Positions 18,260 to 26,417 of a DNA stretch of 37,218 nt are shown here, piece after piece. A program made the translations under genes and the position numbers. Position 1 is the stretch's first letter, and every line of letters begins with the position of its first letter. Origin of the DNA: Bacillota bacterium. GTDB taxonomy: Bacteria; Bacillota_I; Bacilli_A; RF39; UBA660. Below the pieces are notes generated by a model, which did no database searches, was not told where the DNA came from, and saw nothing but the letters and a program-made list of their open reading frames with translations. The stretch is from NCBI GenBank assembly GCA_023391185.1, contig JAEWBI010000006.1:1-37218 (forward strand), in the 5' to 3' direction.

Positions 18260-18818
18260 ATTTTGTTTTTATCTTTGCAAATACTAATAGTCCTACTACA
18301 CCTATAACAATAATTCCAAGTGCTACTAAAGTTGTTGTATCATTATTAGTACCAGGGTTTGTTGTAGATGGTTTGTCTGAACTAGTATCAACGTTTCCTT
18401 TTGAAAGATCTATCTTATCGGCGATATCATATCTTTCACTTGCATTATATGCTTTATCGATTGCTTGAGCGATTAAATCACCTGAAGAGTTTTCGTCAAA
18501 TCCAACTAATGTTTGATCTCCTATAATAATAAATGGAACACCCAAATTCGAAGTATCCTCACCCATCAAATTGGCTACTGAATTCATTAATGATGCATTA
18601 TCTTCATCATACCATACTTCATATTTAATTAAATTAAATTTTGCTCTTTCGCTCTCATCTAAACCGTTTAAATATTCTATTGCTGATTCACAATGTGGAC
18701 ATCCATTTCCATAGAATAAATAAAAATTAATTGGCTCTGCAGCCTGCGCTTTTACACCTGGTGCCATAACTAGTACAGCTGTTACTAATGATAAAAATAT
18801 ATTTTTTAATTTTGTCAT
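18258..18818 (-). CDS. Secreted, membrane-anchored thioredoxin-like protein (CPHC)
   Basis: Predicted 186 residues. A signal peptide (about 1-27, ending AQAAE) leads to a thioredoxin-fold domain with the redox pair Cys40-Pro-His-Cys43 and a cis-proline loop GVPF (Pro95). A Ser/Thr/Pro/Asn-rich stalk follows (about 140-160), then a C-terminal membrane helix (about 162-181) with a basic tail. CPHC is the motif of DsbA-type oxidants, so disulphide formation outside the membrane is plausible; the fold seems a minimal thioredoxin rather than full DsbA with its helical insertion. The substrate is unknown, but Cys-rich exported proteins are encoded at 24891-26270 and 36069-37199. AGGAGG lies seven bases before the ATG. 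The gene has its own terminator and a possible promoter at 18847. Confidence 0.85.
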   Translation of the reverse strand: MTKLKNIFLSLVTAVLVMAPGVKAQAAEPINFYLFYGNGCPHCESAIEYLNGLDESERAKFNLIKYEVWYDEDNASLMNSVANLMGEDTSNLGVPFIIIGDQTLVGFDENSSGDLIAQAIDKAYNASERYDIADKIDLSKGNVDTSSDKPSTTNPGTNNDTTTLVALGIIVIGVVGLLVFAKIKTK

Positions 18819-18846
18819 TTTATTTCCTCCTATTGCTTATAAATTC

Positions 18847-18852
18847 ATTATA
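18847..18852 (-). promoter_or_regulatory. Possible -10 element before the thioredoxin-like gene
   Basis: TATAAT lies on the minus strand 28 bases before the ATG at 18818. The matching -35 region (TTTAAT at 17 bases) is poor. It lies in an 83-base AT-rich gap after the nitroreductase gene. Confidence 0.4.
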
Positions 18853-18901
18853 CTATATTTTAAAATAATATTAAATATTTTTATAAATATAATTTAAATA
18901 A

Positions 18902-19444
18902 TCACATAAAATTCACTATTTCATTTATATTTTTTCTTGGCCTAGCAATTGGATTTTCATCTGCATATCCTAAAACTACTGCTGAAATCAAGCACATATT
19001 ATTAAAATTATAATTATCGTCTAGTAATTTTTTAAATTCCGTAATTACTCCCAACCATAATGAGCCTATTCCAATATTCTGAGCGCTCAAACATATGTGT
19101 TCTATAGATGACCCTAATGATAAATAGTCATTTAAGGTATTTTCTTCAAGTGAACTATACACTAAAACAATAACTGGTGCTTGTTTAATAAACGGCAAAC
19201 AATTACGCATTATCTTTTCATAGTATGTTAATTCCGCCTTATTAGTAATATAATCGCTAATTAAATCTTCTATGTTCTTTTTTGTTCCATCTGTAAATAC
19301 AAAGTAATGCCACGGTTGCTTATTATGTGCAGAAGGAGAAAGACTAGCATTTCCAAGTATATAGTTTAAATCTTCTATAGTTATTTCATCACTTTTATAT
19401 TTTCTTACACTTCTTCTCTCTGCTAAAACTTTATCAAATTCCAT
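18902..19444 (-). CDS. Nitroreductase-family flavoprotein
   Basis: Predicted 180 residues, normal for the small FMN-dependent nitroreductases. The N-terminal RRSVRKY (10-16) and SPSAHNKQPWHY (about 37-48) are the FMN-phosphate and flavin-contact motifs; IGSLWLG and VVLGYADENP are also typical of the family. The enzyme would reduce nitro- or quinone-type compounds with NAD(P)H in the cytoplasm; the true substrate cannot be read from sequence. The start has AGGAGG eight bases upstream. The gene begins 14 bases after the terminator hairpin of htrA, so it is expressed by read-through or from a promoter inside htrA. Confidence 0.9.
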   Translation of the reverse strand: MEFDKVLAERRSVRKYKSDEITIEDLNYILGNASLSPSAHNKQPWHYFVFTDGTKKNIEDLISDYITNKAELTYYEKIMRNCLPFIKQAPVIVLVYSSLEENTLNDYLSLGSSIEHICLSAQNIGIGSLWLGVITEFKKLLDDNYNFNNMCLISAVVLGYADENPIARPRKNINEIVNFM

Positions 19445-19454
19445 ATTTCCTCCT

Positions 19455-19488
19455 AAAACAAAAGTGTCAATTACTTACTGACACTTTT
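19455..19488 (-). terminator. Terminator or attenuator between htrA and the nitroreductase gene
   Basis: AAAAGTGTCA and TGACACTTTT (19460-19488 region) form a 10-bp stem with a 9-base loop, followed by TTTTGTTTT on the minus strand. The htrA stop codon lies in the loop. The nitroreductase ribosome site follows immediately, with no room for a separate promoter, so partial read-through is likely. Confidence 0.75.
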
Positions 19489-20553
19489 ACTTAATACAAT
19501 ACTTACTTCACTTTCTTTATTATCACGTATATAATTAACTTTTACCGTATCCCCAACAGCATGCTTATATAATATGTATCTTAACTTAGCTACACTATTT
19601 ATACTTGTTCCATCTATTTTTGTAATTATATCTCCTTTTTTTAATCCGGCATTTGCAACTGGACTATCATTCTCTGTAGAAATAATTACAACTCCATCTG
19701 GAGCATTCTCATCTAAATAAATACCATTTCTATAAAGTTGCCAAGTATCATCTACACTAAGCATAGAAACTCCTAAGTATGGTCTTTCCACTGCTTCACC
19801 AGTTTCTAATTTTTCTACAGTTGGCATAACTATTTCAATTGGAATAGCAAATCCCATTCCTTCTACAGAAGAATCAACTAATTTCATAGATGTTACACCA
19901 ATAACTTCTCCATTAATATTACATAATGGTCCACCACTATTACCTGGATTTATAGAAGCATCTATTTGAAGAACATTCATTAAAAAGGCACCACTCGTCA
20001 AAGAAACCGTAACTGTTCTATCAGTCCCTGATATAATTCCTTTTGAAACACTATTCATATAATCTATACCTAATGGAGAACCAACTGTAAAAATAGTATC
20101 TCCAACTAATGATTTCGTGCTATCACCAATTTCAGCAGTTACTGTAACTGCGTCTTTACTTACCTGTAATACAGCAATATCAGAATATTCGTCTGCTCCT
20201 AAAACTGTTGCAGAAACTGTTTGCCCTGCTGCTGTAGTAATATCAACCTTTGTACTATCTTCAACCACATGATTGTTTGTAATAATATAGCCATAATTAT
20301 CATCTGCTTTGTAAAAGAATCCTGTTCCCGTACTACTATTTTTTCCTGAAGTAGCAGCAATATAAACAACAGAATTGTACACTTTTTCAATTGAACTAGA
20401 TATAGTATCACTTTCAGTAACTGTAACATCTTTTACTGTTTTTTCGATAACTGTGTTATCAGAAGGTAGCAATTTATATACTGCTATAGTGCCAATTATA
20501 CCAACAAAAAATACTATAATTAACGAAATTATAAATATAATTCTTTCTCTCAT
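19471..20553 (-). CDS. htrA: HtrA/DegP-type membrane-anchored serine protease
   Basis: Predicted 360 residues. One N-terminal membrane helix (about 5-27) anchors a trypsin-like domain on the outer face, followed by a single PDZ domain (about 250-350, GLKKGDIITKIDG). The catalytic triad is complete: His95 in TNNHVV, Asp125 in YSDIAVL and Ser206 in GNSGGPL. This is the standard layout of Gram-positive HtrA surface proteases that degrade misfolded exported proteins; in this genome the large FN3-like proteins would be reasonable clients (inference). The ATG has an AGGAG-like site (AGGAGAAATG). It lies only 9 bases after the Abi-like gene, so both probably share a transcript ending at 19455. Confidence 0.95.
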   Translation of the reverse strand: MRERIIFIISLIIVFFVGIIGTIAVYKLLPSDNTVIEKTVKDVTVTESDTISSSIEKVYNSVVYIAATSGKNSSTGTGFFYKADDNYGYIITNNHVVEDSTKVDITTAAGQTVSATVLGADEYSDIAVLQVSKDAVTVTAEIGDSTKSLVGDTIFTVGSPLGIDYMNSVSKGIISGTDRTVTVSLTSGAFLMNVLQIDASINPGNSGGPLCNINGEVIGVTSMKLVDSSVEGMGFAIPIEIVMPTVEKLETGEAVERPYLGVSMLSVDDTWQLYRNGIYLDENAPDGVVIISTENDSPVANAGLKKGDIITKIDGTSINSVAKLRYILYKHAVGDTVKVNYIRDNKESEVSIVLSKSVSK

Positions 20554-20562
20554 ACATTTCTC

Positions 20563-21498
20563 CTAATCAATATCCATTATATCCTTCCAATTATTTGGAA
20601 AACCGCAACTATTCAAAATACTAATGATAGAAACTGTTTTTACTCTACCATCTAGTATATCAACTTCATAACTCACTTGATTCATCAAATCTCTAAATTC
20701 ATCTACTGAAAGCATTTGTTTTAAAATTATAACTATTGCATATAAATCATTTTTACCGTACTTATACACATTACTAAATGTTTCAATATTCAATTTTTGA
20801 TGATACTTACAATCTGGTATTGTTCTTTGTGTGCGGTGATCATAAAGTACTTCCTCATGAGCACATATATTACGATAGTTTGCAACTAAACTTAAATATA
20901 TACCCAAAGTTTCTACATCTAATCTATATACTTCAGCTATTTTAATTTGATCATCACTTTTTAATATACCATAAAGTTCAGAAATAATACCAAAAGATAA
21001 AACTTTAACAAGTATCCACATTGGAATATAACCGTAATTATCTATATAATGAAGAGTAGCAGCATGCTCTCTACCATTTATTCGTATTTGTCTACGCATT
21101 TTATTTAAAATATCATATACTTGTCTTGTTTTCATTGCATCAAGTGTAAAGTTTTTAGGATTTAAGTAATCTTTTTCTCTATATCCATACTTTTTTGACA
21201 TTTGATAACTTATTATTGATTTAATATTATTTTCTACTATTAGCAGAAAACTAAAAAATATATTTCTTATTTTTCTATCAAAATAAAACATTGCATATAA
21301 CTCTTCAAAAGTAGTTCCTTGTATAAAATGGCTATCTTTTTTTGTAGCCATAAATAAATGTCTATATCCACTTATAAAAAAATAGTTTTCTCTAAAAAGA
21401 AGTTCTTTTGCTTTATCTATGTTACTAATAATCAGTCCTTTAGATCTTAGTATATCTATTTGTTCATCAAGATTTTTAAATATTTTACCGTTTGTCAT
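20563..21498 (-). CDS. Abi_2-family (AbiF/AbiD-like) HEPN protein
   Basis: Predicted 311 residues. The order of conserved blocks fits the Abi_2 family: an N-terminal DEQIDILRSKGL segment, ENYFFISGYRHLF, FDRKIRNIF, and the core VANYRNICAHEEVLYD. The last contains Arg209-x4-His214, the HEPN ribonuclease motif. Members were first known as phage abortive-infection proteins and act as RNA-cleaving toxins; I recall that some AbiF relatives are controlled by an adjacent non-coding RNA. No antitoxin gene lies next to it here, and the 80-base upstream gap leaves little space for an RNA. It has its own promoter with an extended -10 and runs directly into htrA. Whether it is a defence gene or was domesticated for another job is open. 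Confidence 0.9.
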   Translation of the reverse strand: MTNGKIFKNLDEQIDILRSKGLIISNIDKAKELLFRENYFFISGYRHLFMATKKDSHFIQGTTFEELYAMFYFDRKIRNIFFSFLLIVENNIKSIISYQMSKKYGYREKDYLNPKNFTLDAMKTRQVYDILNKMRRQIRINGREHAATLHYIDNYGYIPMWILVKVLSFGIISELYGILKSDDQIKIAEVYRLDVETLGIYLSLVANYRNICAHEEVLYDHRTQRTIPDCKYHQKLNIETFSNVYKYGKNDLYAIVIILKQMLSVDEFRDLMNQVSYEVDILDGRVKTVSIISILNSCGFPNNWKDIMDID

Positions 21499-21514
21499 AC
21501 TATCACCTATTTTA

Positions 21515-21523
21515 ATTATACCA
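21515..21523 (-). promoter_or_regulatory. Extended -10 promoter of the Abi-htrA transcript
   Basis: TGGTATAAT on the minus strand is a perfect extended -10. TTGACA upstream is only 10 bases away, too close to serve as its -35. The predicted start leaves a leader of about 10 bases before the ATG at 21498. Confidence 0.6.
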
Positions 21524-21559
21524 TAAAGGATGTCAAATAAACTCTTTTTTTTAGAGTGG

Positions 21560-21592
21560 GCAAAATAAAAAGAAGAAATTTACATTTCTTCT
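21560..21592 (-). terminator. Terminator of the coiled-coil protein operon
   Basis: AGAAGAAAT and ATTTCTTCT (21571-21592) form a 9-bp stem with a 4-base loop, followed on the minus strand by TTTTATTTT. The stop codon of the last gene is in the loop, so the last codons also encode one arm. Confidence 0.8.
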
Positions 21593-21828
21593 ATATTTAA
21601 ATGACTAAGTATAATTTGAATTGTTTTTGGATTCTTTTCGAATTGGATAAATGTCTTACCATCCTCTACTGTTTCATGAAGGATATTGAATTTTTCTTTT
21701 AAATCTTCTCCATCCTCAGTAACTTCAGCAACCATAAAATAGTTTTCTCCTTTATAAATTGCTTGCTTCAAAATAAAATATTTTTTTCCGTTAGCTAAGG
21801 TAATAACTTTGTTTATTTTATTTTCCAT
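21580..21828 (-). CDS. Small acidic protein, possibly DUF1292-like
   Basis: Predicted 82 residues, no signal or membrane segment. The pattern of short strands (ITLANGKKYFILKQAIYKGENYFMVAEVT) resembles the small Firmicute proteins of the DUF1292 type, but the match is by feel and not decisive. GGGAGG lies nine bases before the ATG. It is the last gene of the operon that encodes the coiled-coil transmembrane protein, 19 bases downstream of it, suggesting a cytosolic partner or a bystander. The function is unknown. Confidence 0.75.
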   Translation of the reverse strand: MENKINKVITLANGKKYFILKQAIYKGENYFMVAEVTEDGEDLKEKFNILHETVEDGKTFIQFEKNPKTIQIILSHLNIEEM

Positions 21829-21847
21829 CCTTTTTATCCTCCCTTTA

Positions 21848-24800
21848 TTATTTAGTGTTAACAGTTGTATTTTGTTCTACTGTTGATTCTGAACTTTGTA
21901 CTTGTTTTTTTAATTCTTCTAATGCAGCTTGTTGAGCTTTGTACTGCGCTTCGATTTGAGCAATTTCATCATCATTAATATTATTTTCTTTTGAAATTGC
22001 TGCAACATCTGCATCATTTAATGCAGTTGTTCTAATAGCATCACTACTATTAATTTCAACATTTATTGTATCTGCACCACTATTATCAGTTACAACCGAA
22101 ACACTTTTAACATCATTATTAGCAAATATATCTTGATCAGCAGCTTGCTTTTCGTAAACTGAATTATTATCAGATACATAATTTACACCAGCATCGTTAA
22201 CGATTAGAGCATCGCCAGGATTTACTGCGATTGTTGTTGTTGCTGTATTAACAGGTGTTGGATTACTAATTACAACAGTCTCAGTTACTGGTGCCGTTGT
22301 TGTTACAGTTGTAGTTGTTGTACTGACATTATTTTGATTAGAACTAATACCTGAACCCTCTATTATTGGAGTTTCATTGTCCCAAGCGTTATCTGGAACT
22401 GTTTCATTACCTGTAACTCCTTCAGTACTTGTAGGTCCAAGAATAGGAGCATCAGTTGGAGCTGGTGTTTGATTATCCCAAGCACTATCTGGAACAGTTT
22501 CATTACCAGTGACTCCGCTTTCTTCAACTTTTGTTCCTTCGTCTGGAGTTGGTGTAGGAGTTGGAGTTGGAGTTGGCGTAACTTCATCCGGATGTTCATC
22601 TACAATTGTAGAAGGATCTACTGGTTCAGCATGTTCAGGTTTAATTTCTTCATCTGGATGTTTATCAACAATTGTAGAAGGATCTACTGGTTTAGCTACC
22701 TCTTCTTTTGAATCAGGAGTTTTTTCAGTATATGGTTTCTGTGAATTATCACTATTCTCTGAAGTGTTCGTTGATTTAGAAGAATCTTTATCATCTTCTT
22801 TTACATCTTCATTTAAATTTTCAGTTTCTTTCGTATTATCATCAACAGTTAACCCGTTTTTATCTAAAAAATTATTTAAAGATTGTTGTGGATCACTAGA
22901 ATTAATAATATTATCCATACTATCTTCGTTATTTGTAATTGAATTTGTTGCCTTTTCAACTTTATCTTGTGGATAGTTTTTCAAACCAACAACAACCAAA
23001 ATTAAAGCTAATACTAATGCAACTTTCTTCCAATGTCTTTTTAATGCATTTCTAAACTTTTCTGTTTTTGATTTGTTTTTTAATTTCTCATCAACATCAC
23101 TAGTATCTATTTCCTCTATTTTTTCGTCTTCATCTTCTTTAGTTTCAGGATTTTCAATACCAAATAGATTTAAATCTTCATCACTTAAACCATCCCCATT
23201 AGGATTTAAATCAGAAAATTCATCTTTATTTTCTTCACTTGTTTCACCAACTGGAATTGGAGACATATCTTGGTCACTATTTAAATTTAATTCTTCTGGA
23301 TTAACGCCATCAGAAGTAGCAAATGGAAGTGGATTAGTATTACTATCGCTTACCTCTACTCCATTAAACTTACTTAAATCACCTGCTATAATTTTATCAA
23401 TTGCAGTTACTATAGAGTTATTTAAAAATTGTTCTCTATTCTTTAATGCATTTAAGTTCTGTTTAGCGGTTGCTAACTCTATTTCATCTAATCTTCTTTT
23501 ACTATTATCAATTGCATTTTCATCAGCTAATTGTGCTTGATAACTTGCGATTAACTTTTCAGTTCTCGCTTTTCTTTCTTCTAATTGCTCTAATACTTGA
23601 GTATTTTCTAAACCATCAGTATTTACATTTTCAATTGCTTCTTTAGCTTCAGCAATGATTGTAAAATTCATCTTTTGTTTAGCAATTAATTCTGCTTCCA
23701 AATCTTTGTCTTCACCATTATTTAGAATTAACTGTCTTGAAATTTCTTCGTTTTCTTCATCACAAAGATTAATCATTTCTCTATATTCATCTAAGTCAAT
23801 TTCATTGGCTGGAATTTGTGAATTTAACATAGCAATTTGTGAATCAAAATTGCTTATATTCATTTTACAAGCACTTAACTTAGCTCTTGTTTTAGCATAA
23901 CTAGCAGGAGTAACTTTATAATTATCTTCATTAGCTAATTTATTAGTTAATTCCTCTACCTTAACTTCTAAAATTTCTTGTGCTCTTTGGTTTTCAGATA
24001 TTTCAGTATTTCTTGCAGTTTCATCAGCCTTTAAGAAATCCTGTGGTAATCTATCTTTTAAATCAGATAACTTTACCTTTAATTGTTCTTCAGTAATTGT
24101 GGAATTGCTATAATCGGAAATAATATTTTTTAATTCTCCAGCAAAATCATATGAAATAGCAACTGAACGTTGTTCTAAAGTTGAAGTAATTGTTTTTAAT
24201 GTTTCTAATTCTGCTTCAGCTTTATTTCTTTTTGCTAAATCAATTTCACCTTTTTTACTTGCTTCTTTTTTTGCTAATACATCATTATAAGAATTTTGAG
24301 CATCAATAGTTTGTTGCTTTAAATTATCTGTTAATCCATTTAATGATTCAATTACACTTGTATGTTGTTGAATATTATTTTGAAATGCAATAATATCAGC
24401 TTCAACTTTTTTAATTTCATCATTATTTTTTACGATTTCAGCTTCACATTTAGCAATTTTATCGTTATTTGAAGATAATCTAGCTCTTCTTATATCAATG
24501 CTTAATTGTGTATTATCAATACCTAATTTAGCTATTCTATCTTGACCAGCAGATATTAAAGCTAATGAGTTATCTATCATTGCCTGTTCAGCAAGTATTT
24601 TATCCTCATTTTCTCTCTCAGCTGATTGCTTTGATGCTAAATTTAAAAACTCTTGAGCCTCTAACATCTGATAATATTGTAATGGTGTTTCATCAACAAA
24701 ATTCTTATCATCAGCTAATTGTTCAGAATAATACTTTAATATTGTATTATTTTTATCAATTTTTGCTGTAATACTTTCTATTTCTTGCACCCTGTTTTCA

Positions 24801-24877
24801 ATATTATAACTATCAACTTCAGAGTCTAATCTTGTCTGTAAATCTTGTAATTCTTTTAATAATTCCTCTTTATTCAT
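21848..24877 (-). CDS. Long cytoplasmic coiled-coil, single membrane helix and extracellular Thr/Pro stalk protein
   Basis: Predicted 1009 residues from the ATG at 24875-24877, which has AAGGAGG eight bases upstream; an upstream in-frame codon lies before that site and is rejected. About residues 1-500 are almost entirely charged heptad-like helix (repeated EIxxxxxKI and LEELxxKL patterns), then an acidic linker (about 510-605), a basic patch KTEKFRNALKRHWKK, one membrane helix (about 619-633) and a 370-residue low-complexity Thr/Pro/Glu-rich tail with internal repeats. The basic patch before the helix predicts the N-terminus inside and the tail outside. The final 40 residues are again helical. 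No enzyme motif is seen. A scaffold that ties cytoplasmic structure to the surface is inferred. Confidence 0.85.
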   Translation of the reverse strand: MNKEELLKELQDLQTRLDSEVDSYNIENRVQEIESITAKIDKNNTILKYYSEQLADDKNFVDETPLQYYQMLEAQEFLNLASKQSAERENEDKILAEQAMIDNSLALISAGQDRIAKLGIDNTQLSIDIRRARLSSNNDKIAKCEAEIVKNNDEIKKVEADIIAFQNNIQQHTSVIESLNGLTDNLKQQTIDAQNSYNDVLAKKEASKKGEIDLAKRNKAEAELETLKTITSTLEQRSVAISYDFAGELKNIISDYSNSTITEEQLKVKLSDLKDRLPQDFLKADETARNTEISENQRAQEILEVKVEELTNKLANEDNYKVTPASYAKTRAKLSACKMNISNFDSQIAMLNSQIPANEIDLDEYREMINLCDEENEEISRQLILNNGEDKDLEAELIAKQKMNFTIIAEAKEAIENVNTDGLENTQVLEQLEERKARTEKLIASYQAQLADENAIDNSKRRLDEIELATAKQNLNALKNREQFLNNSIVTAIDKIIAGDLSKFNGVEVSDSNTNPLPFATSDGVNPEELNLNSDQDMSPIPVGETSEENKDEFSDLNPNGDGLSDEDLNLFGIENPETKEDEDEKIEEIDTSDVDEKLKNKSKTEKFRNALKRHWKKVALVLALILVVVGLKNYPQDKVEKATNSITNNEDSMDNIINSSDPQQSLNNFLDKNGLTVDDNTKETENLNEDVKEDDKDSSKSTNTSENSDNSQKPYTEKTPDSKEEVAKPVDPSTIVDKHPDEEIKPEHAEPVDPSTIVDEHPDEVTPTPTPTPTPTPDEGTKVEESGVTGNETVPDSAWDNQTPAPTDAPILGPTSTEGVTGNETVPDNAWDNETPIIEGSGISSNQNNVSTTTTTVTTTAPVTETVVISNPTPVNTATTTIAVNPGDALIVNDAGVNYVSDNNSVYEKQAADQDIFANNDVKSVSVVTDNSGADTINVEINSSDAIRTTALNDADVAAISKENNINDDEIAQIEAQYKAQQAALEELKKQVQSSESTVEQNTTVNTK
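22377..22516 (-). repeat. Two 44-base imperfect direct repeats in the stalk region
   Basis: Copies at 22377-22420 and 22473-22516, 96 bases apart, encode the stalk motif GVTGNETVPDxAWDN twice. They are part of the coding sequence and show duplication inside the extracellular tail. Confidence 0.8.
22545..22580 (-). repeat. Hexanucleotide array encoding a Thr-Pro stalk
   Basis: Six 6-base units (GGAGTT with GGTGTA and GGCGTA variants on the plus strand) encode six Thr-Pro pairs. The unit length keeps the frame, so copy changes would alter stalk length only. Confidence 0.85.
22584..22694 (-). repeat. Two 45-base imperfect direct repeats encoding VDPSTIVDxHPDE
   Basis: Copies at 22584-22628 and 22650-22694 encode nearly identical peptides (PVDPSTIVDEHPDE and PVDPSTIVDKHPDE). 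They are internal to the coiled-coil/stalk protein gene. Confidence 0.8.
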
Positions 24878-24890
24878 TTTATATTCCTCC

Positions 24891-26270
24891 TTACTGTTTA
24901 TTAGCATATTCTAGTTTTAATGAATATCTAATTTTATCATTTGACTTAATATCACTTAATGAATCAACTTCAAAACCTTTTTCTTTAAATGAACTTAGCA
25001 GTTCATCAATATCAACAAATTCGTCATTAATTTTTACCCATTCACCATCTGAATTTGAATTAGTGTCTGCATTAACTAATTTATAATATTTATATGCAGT
25101 TGTAACAGTTGAACTATCTTTCACATATCCTGTTTTTGGACTACTAGTATAATATGTTTTTTCTCCAGCTGCTGAAGCACTTCCGCTTGGGTAATATGTT
25201 CTGTATGTTCCAGTAACATACCATTGCCATGTTCTATCGGTATATACATATCCTGTTTTACTCTCACATTCTGTACTTCCAACAGTTGTACAAGATGTAG
25301 TTGTCCATGCACTCCAATCCGTTGCTGCACATGAAGATGTTTTTTCAACTTTAGTAGTACCATCACATGTATAGTATATTTGTTTGTATTCAGTATAACT
25401 ATCTGTTCTTAATCCACATGGAGTAGAAGATAACATATCATAATTTAAAGTTCTACTATAACAAAGATATGAGAACGCAACCGGTGTACTAACTGATCTT
25501 GTTCTATAAACTAATTGTTGTTTTATTGTTCTATAGCTTGCTGTTGCAGGTGCAGTTAAACTAATTCTTGTAACTGCAGTTCCTTCTTTTCCCTGACTTG
25601 GATATCCTGAAGGAGCAGTAGAAGAATAACCCCCATTGTTCCAATAACTAGTTCCAGATGACTCAGCATACCACTTCGCAGCATTATTCACTGCTTCACC
25701 TTTATATGAATATTCAGTTGCTGGAGCAGAAGTATATAATTCAGTAACTTCTTTTTCAGTTGTTTTATTACTAGGATAATATTGTTTTGATTGAGTTGAG
25801 TAAACTTCACCTTTAAAACTAAATCTTACATCTGATGAATCCACAATCAAATCTTCTTCAGAACCTTCTTTATAATCTCCAAATACAGTGTCATCTTTAG
25901 AACCACATTGTATAACAGGAGTATAATGATAGTCACCACTTTCTAACTTGCAAACTTTAACATAAGTAGCACTATCATCACAACTATTATAATTATCAGT
26001 ATTTTTTATTAAATCTTCATTTAGTAAATAACTTAATGTTATTGTACTGCATTCACCAGCAGCTTCTGGTAGAGCAGTACTATTCTCATCATAATAATTT
26101 TTTCCGGCAATCAACAAATTCTTTTGTACAACATTTCCTCCGCGCATACGCGAAATTAAGAAAACAAGAACTATTATTACAATAATTGCTATTAAAATTA
26201 AAAGTATTTTAAATAAAGGGTTTTTACGTTCATTTTCTTCATATGAACCATAATAACTATTATCTTCCAT
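24891..26270 (-). CDS. Membrane-anchored Cys- and Tyr-rich exported protein with a pilin-like head
   Basis: Predicted 459 residues. A short acidic tail, KNP and a long membrane helix (about 17-42) are followed by a segment (about 48-130) with the pattern A-x-x-YY, GECSTITLSYLLNEDLI, C and YTPVIQCGS. The same pattern recurs in the protein at 36069-37199 and looks like the start of a small pseudopilin-type domain. The rest is rich in Ser, Thr, Tyr and Cys, with a DWSAWTTTSC stretch reminiscent of a thrombospondin type-1 WSxW-C motif, then a C-terminal charged domain. No GFTLxE prepilin site is seen. It heads the operon that also encodes the coiled-coil protein, under a strong promoter. The function is unknown; the even spread of Cys suggests disulphides outside the cell. 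Confidence 0.82.
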   Translation of the reverse strand: MEDNSYYGSYEENERKNPLFKILLILIAIIVIIVLVFLISRMRGGNVVQKNLLIAGKNYYDENSTALPEAAGECSTITLSYLLNEDLIKNTDNYNSCDDSATYVKVCKLESGDYHYTPVIQCGSKDDTVFGDYKEGSEEDLIVDSSDVRFSFKGEVYSTQSKQYYPSNKTTEKEVTELYTSAPATEYSYKGEAVNNAAKWYAESSGTSYWNNGGYSSTAPSGYPSQGKEGTAVTRISLTAPATASYRTIKQQLVYRTRSVSTPVAFSYLCYSRTLNYDMLSSTPCGLRTDSYTEYKQIYYTCDGTTKVEKTSSCAATDWSAWTTTSCTTVGSTECESKTGYVYTDRTWQWYVTGTYRTYYPSGSASAAGEKTYYTSSPKTGYVKDSSTVTTAYKYYKLVNADTNSNSDGEWVKINDEFVDIDELLSSFKEKGFEVDSLSDIKSNDKIRYSLKLEYANKQ

Positions 26271-26304
26271 AAATTCCTCCTACATCCTAATAATCTATAG
26301 TTAA

Positions 26305-26333
26305 ATTATAACATAACAATCATTTATTTACAA
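26305..26333 (-). promoter_or_regulatory. Strong promoter of the pilin-like and coiled-coil operon
   Basis: TTGTAA (26328-26333), a 17-base spacer and TATAAT (26305-26310) on the minus strand, with TGT just before the -10 (extended -10). The rest of the gap 26271-26415 is AT-rich and holds only the terminator of the amidase gene. Confidence 0.75.
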
Positions 26334-26392
26334 CTTATGAAATTATAAAATTATGAAATACAAAATATGTAAATATAAGCATTTATAACTTT

Positions 26393-26417
26393 AAAAAAAA
26401 AGATACCAAAGTATCTT
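26393..26417 (-). terminator. Terminator of the amidase gene
   Basis: AAGATAC and GTATCTT (26400-26417) form a 7-bp stem with a 4-base loop, followed by seven T on the minus strand. It overlaps the amidase stop codon by two bases. Confidence 0.85.

Noticed and set aside
21541..21557. ACTCT-T-run-AGAGT hairpin upstream of the Abi gene as a terminator or antitoxin RNA
   Set aside because: The stem is five pairs around a homopolymer with no T-run after it on the minus strand; there is not enough structure to support either.
22377..22694. Possible CRISPR array or minisatellite
   Set aside because: Repeats are imperfect, few, and fully inside a coding frame where they encode Thr-Pro and VDPST motifs; there are no uniform spacers and no cas genes.
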